Shown: piece after piece, positions 56,331 through 64,000 of the stretch
How the letters are laid out: each line of letters opens with the position of its first letter
How positions within the stretch are numbered: the first letter of the stretch is position 1
NCBI GenBank assembly: GCA_015178975.1
Contig: WHVD01000165.1
Span: forward strand, 62,001 to 126,000
Reading direction: 5' to 3'
Source: Hysterangium stoloniferum
Lineage: Eukaryota > Basidiomycota > Agaricomycetes > Hysterangiales > Hysterangiaceae
DNA: 64,000 nt
Program-made: the position numbers and the translations under genes
Notes under the pieces: model-generated
What the model saw: only the letters and a program-made list of their open reading frames with translations
Told to the model about the DNA's origin: nothing
Databases searched by the model: none

Positions 56331-57024
56331 GAAATGCAAACGAAATTTTTTGTTCAGCAGGCGTCACAACGCGACTGGTTGCACTGAAACCTTCGACGTT
56401 CCCTCACATCGTTCCCCCACTTCCCCCACATCCTACATCGACACTACCCTCCTCTAGGCTGATCGACGCGATGGACGTTGATGCGACCAAAGGCCGGGGT
56501 CTTCCCTCAACACTCTGTTTCGAGTGTCATCAGCTGGGTCATCTCAGTCGTGACTGCCCTTGAAAACTACAAAGAATCTGCTCCCTACTTACTAGCCTTG
56601 ATGAAGAGGGACAGGACATGGCCATGGACATCCTTCTTGCAGAAGCGGATGTCCGAATTGCCTGTAGTAGGGTGGCCGAAGCAGATGACTCTCCTCGAGG
56701 GGCTGATCTACAGCCTGTTTTGGGTTTTCCCAACTGCAGCGAGTGAAGGGTATGCCCTCGCTGCCACTTTCAAATAGATTCAGTGTCCTCTCTGTTGATG
56801 ATGTATGTACAGTTAATACATCAGAAGTTGAACCTCTGTTGAGTGAGGACACTGGAATTCAAGTCATACCTAACCCACCCAAGTCTCCCTCAGTCCATTC
56901 ACATCGTAGAAGACCAGTTTGGGAACGTCGTCTTCCAAAATCTCTCATTATTGCCTTAATGGCAACTGCCAAATCATTACACCTAAAAGTTGAGCTCTAA
57001 ACAACTGACACTGGTCTTCTCCGA

Positions 57025-60000
57025 TTGACTCGTGCATTGGTTGATTGTGGTGCAACTGGTCTATTCATTGACCGAGACTATGTGCATGAAAATGGAATTG
57101 CCACACGATCACTCATCTACCCAATTCATGTATACAATGTTGATGGGACACCCAATGAAGCAGGTTCAATCACTGAAGTTGCTGAGTTGGTCCTCTGCTA
57201 CAAGGATCACTCAGAAAAGGCATTGTTTGCAGTCACCAAGCTTGGGAAGGAATCCCTTTTACTTGGCTATACCTGGCTTTGGGATCACAACCCAGAGATC
57301 AATTGGCAGACACAAGGAGTCAAAATGACCCGTTGTAACCCACACTGTAAAGAGTGTAAAATCTCAACCCTCAGGGCACACAAAGAGATTAGATGTTTAC
57401 AAGCTTGTAGAGATGCCCCTGCCCCAGTCTTCACATCTGAGGAAACAGAAGAGCCAATTCCTGATTTACTACTTGATCAGTCTGATGAGGTTGAAGACCA
57501 AATAGAGGACTTAATTGAAGATGGAGATCGGGTATTTGTCACAGTGCTGCACCCAGAACTGACTCCAAATCAGATTCGAGCATCTGCCACAGTGTCTCAG
57601 TGACTAGCAGAGGCTAGTGCAAGGTTTAATACACCGAGCCCAAAAGGTTTTCGAGACATTGTCCCTGAGTATCTCCACACCTTTGAAGATGTGTTCTCCA
57701 AGGAGTCATTTGATTCATTGCCTGATAGAAAACCTTGGGACCATGCAATTGAACTAATCCCTGATGCAAAGTCAACCAATTGCAAGGTCTACCCTATGTC
57801 CCTCAATGAACAGACAGAGCTGGATATTTTTATTGCTGAAAACCTTGCAACTGGTCGGATACGTCCTTCTAAGTCACCCATAGCATCCCCAGTTTTCTTC
57901 ATCAAGAAGAAGGATGGCTCCCTCCGACTTGTACAAGACTATCGTGCATTGAATGCCCAAACAATAAAAAATCAATATCCACTCCCACTTATTTCAGAAC
58001 TGGTGAATCGATTAAAAGGGGCACAATATTTCACAAAACTTGATATCAGATGGGGCTACAACAATGTTTGCATTAAGGATGGTGATGAGTGGAAGGCTGC
58101 TTTCTTTGAACCCTTAGTCATGTTTTTTGGGCTCACTAATAGCCCAGCAACCTTTCAGACCATGATGAATGACATCTTCCGAGATTTGATTGCAGAAAAA
58201 GTTGTCTGTGTCTATCTGGATGACATCCCAATTTTCACCAGGACGCTTGAGGAACATCGGCATGTCCTATTACTGGTTCTAGAGTGTCTTCACGAGTATA
58301 AGCTCTACCTTAAGCCAGAGAAATGTGAGTTTGAAAAGACAAAGATTGAATACCTTGGTCTAGTCATCTCTGAAAACCAAGCAGAGATGGACCCAATCAA
58401 GGTGTCAGGTGTATGTGATTGGCCCACTCCTACCAGTCGGAAAGAGGTACAGGCATTCCTTGGTTTTGCCAACTTCTATAAATGATTCATATCAGATTTC
58501 TCCCACCATGCGCGACCACTGTTTGATCTCACAAAAAAGGAAACCAACTGGAGGTGGACCATGACAGAGGACAATGCCTTCCTTCTTCTCAAGGATCTGG
58601 TTACAAATGCACCAATTCTGACAATGCCTGATGATTCAAAACCATTTAGAGTTGAAGCTGACTCATCAGACTATGCCACTGGAGCAGTCCTCTCACAACA
58701 GCTGGATGATGGAAAGTGGCATCCTGTTGCCTTTTACTCAAAAGGCCTGTCAGCTGTTGAATGCAATTATAAGATCCATGACAAAGAGATGCTGGCAGTG
58801 ATTCGTGCCTTTGATGAGTGGAGACATTTCCTAGAGGGGGCACAGCACTCAGTGGAGGTATGGACTGATCACAAAAACCTCAAGTACTTCATGTCCTCAA
58901 AAAAGCTAAACCGAAGACAGGCCCGATGGTCGCTGTTCCTGGCACGTTTTGATTTCCAACTGCACCACCAACCAGGGCACTCTATGGGTAAAACAGATGC
59001 ACTCTCTCACCGGTCTGACCATGGTTCAGGTGAAGGAGACAACTCACACATCACTCTACTTAAGCCAGAGTTCTTTGCAATTCGAGCCATGGAGGGTGTG
59101 TCAATACATGGGCCAGAACATGAATTCCTCACTGCTATTCACCAAGGAAATGAGAAGGGTGAACAGGAGGAAGTGGTGATCAAGGCAGTGAAGGAACTCC
59201 AGAAATCTGGTGGCCGATCTATCAGATTAATGGAATGGTCAGAGGAAGATGGATTGGTGTTGTATCGGGGTAAAATATATATCCCAACTGACCCAGAACT
59301 GAGGTGTAGGATTGTGGAATGGCACCATGACTCTCGGGTTGCTGGCCATGCAGGACGATGGAAGACTTTAGAGCTAGTAAGTCACAACTTCTGGTGGCCA
59401 GGCATATCACGATATATAGGGTAATATGTCAAGACCTGTGACACATGTATACGCACCAAGTTCCAGCGTCGAATGCCAATTGGGGAATTACACCCAAACA
59501 CCACACCAGCAGACCGATGGGATACAACCAGTGTTGACTTCATAGTTGACCTACCTGAATCTCAAGGGTATGATTCAGTTATGGTAATTGTAGATCTCAT
59601 GACAAAGTGGGGACATTTCCTGCCCACACACAAAACTGTTGACTCTGTGGGTGCAGCTCGGATCTTTTTTAAGGATGTGTGGAAGCATCATGGACTCCCA
59701 CAGAGAATCATTTCAGATCATGGATCACAGTTTGCAAGCCATTTCACTCGGGAATTATACCGGCTCCTTGGGATTCAACCAGCCTATTCCACAGCCTACC
59801 ACCCTCAAACTGATGGACAAACTGAATGAGTCAACCAAGAGCTTGAGACATATCTATGGATTTTTGTGAATCAGTGCCAATCAGACTGGGTTGACCTTCT
59901 CCCACTTGCAGAATTTCAATACAACAACCATATCCATGCATCTACACAACAGACACCATTCATGTTAGACTGTGGGCATCATCCACAAATGGGTTTTGAA

Positions 60001-60590
60001 CTAAACCTTCGATCCAGCAAGGTGGAATCGGCAAACAATTTTCGAGATCGAATGGCTGAAACTCTTGAGGAGGCAAAAGCAGCATTGGCTAAAGCAAAGG
60101 ACAAGATGACAAAGTACTACAACCGTCGGCGAACCCCAGCACCAAACTTCAAGGCAGGAGACCACGTTTTCCTAGATGCCAGTGATATTCAAATGGCCCA
60201 ACCCTCAAAGAAGCTTTCACACCTTCGGTTAGGGCCATTCAAGATACTTGAACAGGTCTCATCAATTGCCTATAGGTTGGAACTGCCCATGTCAATGAAT
60301 AGACTCCACCCAGTATTCAATGTGGTGAAACTGACACCAAAAATTGAGGATCCAATCATTGGCCACCATTCTCAACCACCACCAGATCCAATAGTAGTGG
60401 AAGGAGAGGTGGAGTATGAGGTTGAGAAGGTATTGGATAGTAGATGGAGATATGGGTGAATTAAATACCTCATAAAATGGCAAGGCTTTGGCATGGAACA
60501 TAATAGCTGGGAACCAGGATATATGGTATTCGCTCCCACTCTGACAGCAGACTTCCACACATGACATCCAGAGGCAGTAACAATTCAGGG
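57025..60590 (+). pseudogene. Pol of the chromovirus: protease, RT, RNase H, integrase, chromodomain
   Basis: Protease: RALVDCGATGLFIDRDYV (DCGA in place of DSGA). RT: FIKKKDGSLRLVQDYRALN, a FFGLTNSPATFQ block and catalytic YLDD at 58213-58224. RNase H: RVEADSSDYATGAVLSQQ, HDKEMLAVIRAFDEWRHFLE and WTDHKNLKYF. Integrase: HHDSRVAGHAGR...C-x2-C zinc region, SVDFIVDLPESQGYDSVMVI, ISDHGSQFASHFTRELYRLL and PQTDGQTE. A chromodomain ends the protein (YEVEKVLDSR ... YLIKWQGFGMEHNSWEP). Stops lie at 57601, 58483, 59422, 59827, 60457 and 60562; most are TGA, several at positions where family members have Arg (CGA). Presumably inactive. Confidence 0.92.
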
Positions 60591-60725
60591 CCCTATTCGA
60601 GGATCAAGACAACCTCCAAACACCATGGTACAAGTGACCCAGATTCCAGAGTTTCGAAAGGTCAAGCCTGGACTTTATTGGCAGCAGCAGCATGTCGGGA
60701 TGCCATATCTTAAAAGGGGGGGTGA

Positions 60726-60985
60726 TGTCAGGGGACAATCTCAAGTTTTCTAAATTCATCCCTGACCTTCCTTAATATAGTCTCATAAGTCAAGGATAAG
60801 AGTACTTTGTTTTTATCACATTTTCAAACTCAGCTGCACCTTTAGTTAGTCACTCACTAGCCGAGGATTCCTTAGACTTTTCTCTTTGGATTCCCTCTGC
60901 TAGGTAAGTAATAATGTACATTGTATGTATATAATAGATAGGTATAAAACCTACTTCGGATTCCCTCTGCTAGTGCCCCAACTCA
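60726..60985 (+). repeat. 3' LTR of the chromovirus
   Basis: 260 bp, starting TGTCAGGGG right after the polypurine tract and ending CCAACTCA; a single G separates it from the next element's LTR. Confidence 0.92.
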
Positions 60986-60986
60986 G

Positions 60987-61416
60987 TGTCACGAATCGAT
61001 TATTCTTTGATAAAGTTGAATAATATTCTACTAATTGAACTCAAAAGCCTCATTCGACGAAGTATATATTCACCCTGTCGATGAAGTAAGAGGCTATTAC
61101 CAGTCACGAGAACTCACGGAAGTATTTGTCGAAGAAGTTACAACAAGATAGATTACTAATATCACTAATATACAGATATCTCGACTGACTTCCCTCGCTC
61201 CTTTCGTAGCCCTTTTATGCTTTTCATCGTATCGTTATGACTATGTTATGAACTAATTATGAAATCATATATGACGTCGAAATGAGACATGTTGAAAGAG
61301 ATTCGATGGTGTTGAATAATGTTCGGTTTTGTCGAGTTGAATTCAATAGGTTGAAGAGTTGTCGAAAGTTACCTTTGAATGTTTGTGACAATATGTGACA
61401 TGTGACAGTTGTGACA
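60987..61416 (-). repeat. 3' LTR of the second gypsy element
   Basis: On the plus strand it begins TGTCACGAATCG and ends CAGTTGTGACA, giving TG...CA ends on both strands. It is followed (plus strand) by GTATCCTCCCTTTG, the complement of a polypurine tract. The other LTR is outside the window, so the boundaries are inferred. Confidence 0.75.
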
Positions 61417-61500
61417 GTATCCTCCCTTTGTGACCGAGCCCATGAGGTCGGAGTTTGAAAAGTTTTTTCATCATCTATTTTCGTGTTCCTCAATCAATGT

Positions 61501-62084
61501 CTGATATAGAAGTCAATCAACTCGAATCAGGATCCGAGTTTTTGGGTTTCGAGGATAGAGATGTGGTTGTTGATGCGGTTGGTAAGTCAATTTATGGGAT
61601 TTCTTTAAAATTAGTTAATTAGTTAGTTTTTAAGAAGAAATTCCCAAAAAGTGGATAGAAGACTGCAAAGAACCATTCAACAAGGTGACTTGTAAGGGAA
61701 TTGGGAATTTGAAGCAGAATCGGAAAATTCATAATTTTTTGTTTTTGTTGAATTTTTGTTGAATTTTGCTAATTTGTTTTTTCCAGTTGCACAATGTGTT
61801 TTAACACGAATTTCATGTGCAATGCATCGTCGAATTGCGATCGGTGCAATCAGTTGCATCAGGCCTGTTACTGGACTGTGAATAGGCCAGCTGGAAAACC
61901 ACATCAAAATCGAAAAAAGAGTCGAAACGTGATCAAAGAATCGGGAAATGAAAGCGAACTGGGATTCGCAAACTTGGCCAAAGGAAGAATGTCCATTGCA
62001 ACATTATGTCAAGAATGTCGAATTTTTCTATACAGTCGAGAAGGTCGGAACATCGATCGGATAAGGACTTGGAGAAAGAGATAA
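61501..62084 (+). CDS. Antisense ORF with CxxC zinc-cluster-like motif inside the second gypsy element
   Basis: ATG at 61499-61501 region: MSDIEVNQLESGSEFLGFED then a GTAAGT donor (about 61582); a further exon-like piece gives EIPKKWIEDCKEPFNK (61636 onward). A later frame (from 61794) gives MCFNTNFMCNASSNCDRCNQ with LHQACYWTVNRPAGK, a Cys pattern (CDRC...CYW) like small zinc clusters. A basic, Ser/Lys-rich tail follows to 62084. The pieces can be joined only with introns that I cannot fix. It runs opposite to pol and overlaps where the integrase C-terminus would be. Function unknown; it could be a regulatory or nucleic-acid-binding accessory protein. Confidence 0.45.
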
Positions 62085-62099
62085 AATCAATTGGCGAAA

Positions 62100-64000
62100 G
62101 GGCCTAATAATTTTTCCAATAATTTTTTCGATGGTCGAGTCATTCGAATGAAGTCAGATCGTACAAAGACTTGAGAATGGATCGGAAAGTCGAAAGATTC
62201 TTTTCAATGTATGTCGGAATATTTTTGATAACGTATTTGCGCTTTCTGGATATTTGATTTGAGATGTTTATGTAAAGCTTCAAGATCTGACGTATAATCG
62301 CAAGCTAGAGCAGAAGCTAGATCTTTTTCAGGGTGAATTTCTAACAATGGATGATAACCTTTATTAGCAAAAAATGGTGTTTCACCAGTTGTTTCAGAAG
62401 GTGCATTGTTGTAAGCGAATTCGGCTAAAGGAAGTAATTCGGCCCAATTGTCTTGTTGATAATTGGAATATATTCGTAAATATTGTTCGAGGGTTTGATT
62501 GACTTGTTCAGTTTTTCCATCGCCTTCAGGATGATATCCTGAAGTGAAATGTAATTTCATGTCGAGTGCTGTTCCGAGAGATCAAAAGAAATGTGACACA
62601 AATTCGGATCCTCGATTGGAAGTTACATGACTTGGGACTCCATGTTTTGAAAAGAAATGTAATACAAAAAGTCGAGCGAGTTTGGGAGCATTGATCATAG
62701 TATAAGTTGGAATGAATATTGCTTGTTTTGAAAGTCGATCAATGATTACAAGTATTGAGTCGTAACCATTCGAGGTCGGTAATTGTTCGATAAAGTCCAT
62801 AGAGATTGAATGCCATGGTCGAAGAGGAATCAGAAGTTGCTTAAGTAATCCAACGGGTCGATGTTGTGGAGTTTTCGATTTTGTACATGTTACGCATGAT
62901 TGAATAAAATCTTGAATATCTTGTCGGAGTCGTGGCCAAAAGAAATCTCGATATATTGTTCAATACATTTTCGTTTGACTGAAATGGCCTGCAGTAATAT
63001 GATCATGTCGTGATTGAAGAACTCAAAGTCGGAGAGTTTGATAATTGGGAACGTAAATTCTGTTTCAGAAACATAAAAGTCTTGTTTGTTCTTTTGCCAA
63101 TCTTCTTCAGTACTGTCGGAAATCTGTCAAATTTTGTCGAGAATAAATTGATCTTCTTTTTGAGCTTTGAGTATATCTTTCAATAGTTGATCTGTATCCA
63201 TAATGAGAGTAGCTTTTCTCGCTATTGGAAGATAATATGTTGCACGTAAGGAAGCTTGAATTTGCTCATTTGTAAATACCGGTGAAAGATTAGTCGGATT
63301 CTTTATCAAGTAGTCAGGTTCATTTGGATAAATGTCATTTCTTCTTGAAAGAACATCTGTTTTTAAATTTAGTTTTCCCAGTCGAAATTGAATAATCAAA
63401 TTAAAGGTCAATAAATATTCTGCCCATCGAGCTTGTCATTAGGACAAAATTCAAGTTGTCGCAAAATATTCGAGATTCTTGTGATCCGTTAAAACTTCAA
63501 TTGGTTCTTTTGTTCCTTCGAAATAATGTCGCCAAATTTTGAAAGATTCAAACATTGCCAATAATTCTTTATTGTAAGTGTCGGAGTTAATTTTGGAGGT
63601 TGAAAGAGTTCTTGAATGATAAGTGACTAGATGAATCTTGTTATCGGGAGTCTGCATAGAAAATATTGAAGCTATAGCATGATCAGAAGCGTCAGTTTCG
63701 AGTATAGGTTTATAGTCTGGATTCCAATGAATTAAAATCGGAGCTGTAGTAAATTCTTTTTTCAAATAGTTAAATGCATGTCGACATTTTTCATTGAAAT
63801 GCCATTGAACCTTTTTTCAAGTAGGTCGAGTCAATGGTAAAACAATTTCAGAATAACTTGGAATAAATCTTCGATAGAAATTCACGAATCCTAAAAATGA
63901 TTGAATGTTGTGAACGTTTTGTGGTTCGGGCCAGTCTTGAATAACTTTGATTTTTTCTTCATCCATATATACACCTTGAGGGGAAATAACATATCCTAGA
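62100..64000 (-). pseudogene. Pol (RT thumb, RNase H, integrase) of the second gypsy element
   Basis: From the window edge leftward: YVISPQGVYMDEEKI-like RT end with QSFLGFVNFYRRFIPSYSEI. RNase H: ILETDASDHAIASIFSMQ, YNKELLAMFESFKIWRHYFE and VLTDHKNLEYF. Linker: FRLGKLNLKTDVLSRRNDIY. Integrase zinc region with C-x2-C near 62890, MDFIEQLPTSNGYDSILVII, VPSHVTSNRGSEFVSHFF, SGYHPEGDGKTEQVNQTLEQ and TRPSKKLLEKLLGPF. Stops include TGA after DIH near 62203 and in PT-KKVQW near 63818, both at family Arg positions. The N in TSNRGSEF replaces the usual catalytic Asp (TSDRGSEF), another G-to-A change. Presumably inactive. Confidence 0.88.

Larger units (their letters stand above)
55194..60985 (+). mobile_element. 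Ty3/gypsy chromovirus, full length with both LTRs, inactivated
   Basis: LTRs of 260 bp at 55194-55453 and 60726-60985 (TGTCAGGGG...CCAACTCA) differ at about four positions, so insertion was fairly recent. A polypurine tract AAAAGGGGGGTGA precedes the 3' LTR. The internal order is gag, CCHC knuckle, protease, RT, RNase H, integrase, chromodomain. Several stops and a gag frameshift inactivate it. The element interrupts the Plavaka remnant. No clean 5-bp duplication can be read because another element abuts the right end. Confidence 0.93.
60987..64000 (-). mobile_element. Second Ty3/gypsy element (3' part), minus strand, runs off the window
   Basis: The 3' LTR is at the left (60987-61416). Reading leftward, a polypurine-like AAAGGGAGGATAC precedes it. 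Integrase, RNase H and the RT thumb follow rightward to the window edge, so the 5' part lies beyond 64000. It differs from the chromovirus: there is no chromodomain, and an ORF lies antisense between integrase and LTR. It abuts the chromovirus LTR with one base between, so one element landed at the very edge of the other. Confidence 0.88.

Overview
This is a repeat-dominated stretch of a fungal nuclear genome, most likely a basidiomycete of the Agaricomycetes. The pointers are short (about 45-60 bp) GT-AG introns, a Plavaka-type transposase, a chromodomain Ty3/gypsy element, a fungal alpha-kinase, an NLR (NACHT-type) N-terminal remnant and a COG8 remnant. It is accessory DNA: only two genes look intact, a three-exon small secreted protein gene (16047-16318) and a four-exon TMEM163/cation-diffusion-like membrane protein gene with a cysteine-rich tail (49159-50417). 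Almost everything else is mobile DNA or a decaying gene.

Layout. 1-6740: a solo LTR (445-1263), AT-rich tandem repeats, 27-bp minisatellites and a foldback element. 6740-14150: pseudogenes of a GH89 alpha-N-acetylglucosaminidase, an EF-hand-like protein and a KDM4-like JmjC protein. Most of this block (6907-12518) is duplicated in the same orientation at 43094-49101. 14150-22030: the secreted-protein gene, then NLR and COG8 pseudogene fragments. 22033-26463: an orphan membrane-protein gene with a phase-symmetric exon duplication and a 60-residue repeat tail, broken by one missing base, plus an unidentified neighbour. 27290-29025: a 3'-truncated GMC oxidoreductase.

29947-39188 is the most striking object. 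It is a 9.2-kb element bounded by long terminal inverted repeats (ends CACTG...CAGTG, possible 3-bp duplication AGA). It carries a DDE transposase/integrase-like gene on the minus strand and a twelve-exon alpha-kinase gene on the plus strand. The kinase has two conserved aspartates replaced by asparagine. The right inverted repeat is split by a second, nested 2.3-kb inverted-repeat element, and a solo LTR with perfect 5-bp duplications (35322-35951) sits inside the host element.

40052-42689 holds three further solo LTRs, one nested in another, all with perfect 5-bp target duplications. 53205-53348 is a hairpin MITE. 53590-64000 is a stack of transposons: a Plavaka remnant, a chromovirus with both LTRs (55194-60985), and the 3' part of a second gypsy element on the minus strand (60987 to the window end), which carries an antisense zinc-cluster-like ORF. 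Premature stops in these genes are frequently TGA where CGA (Arg) is expected, or TAA/TAG where CAA/CAG is expected. This pattern suggests C-to-T decay, as from cytosine methylation or a RIP-like process.
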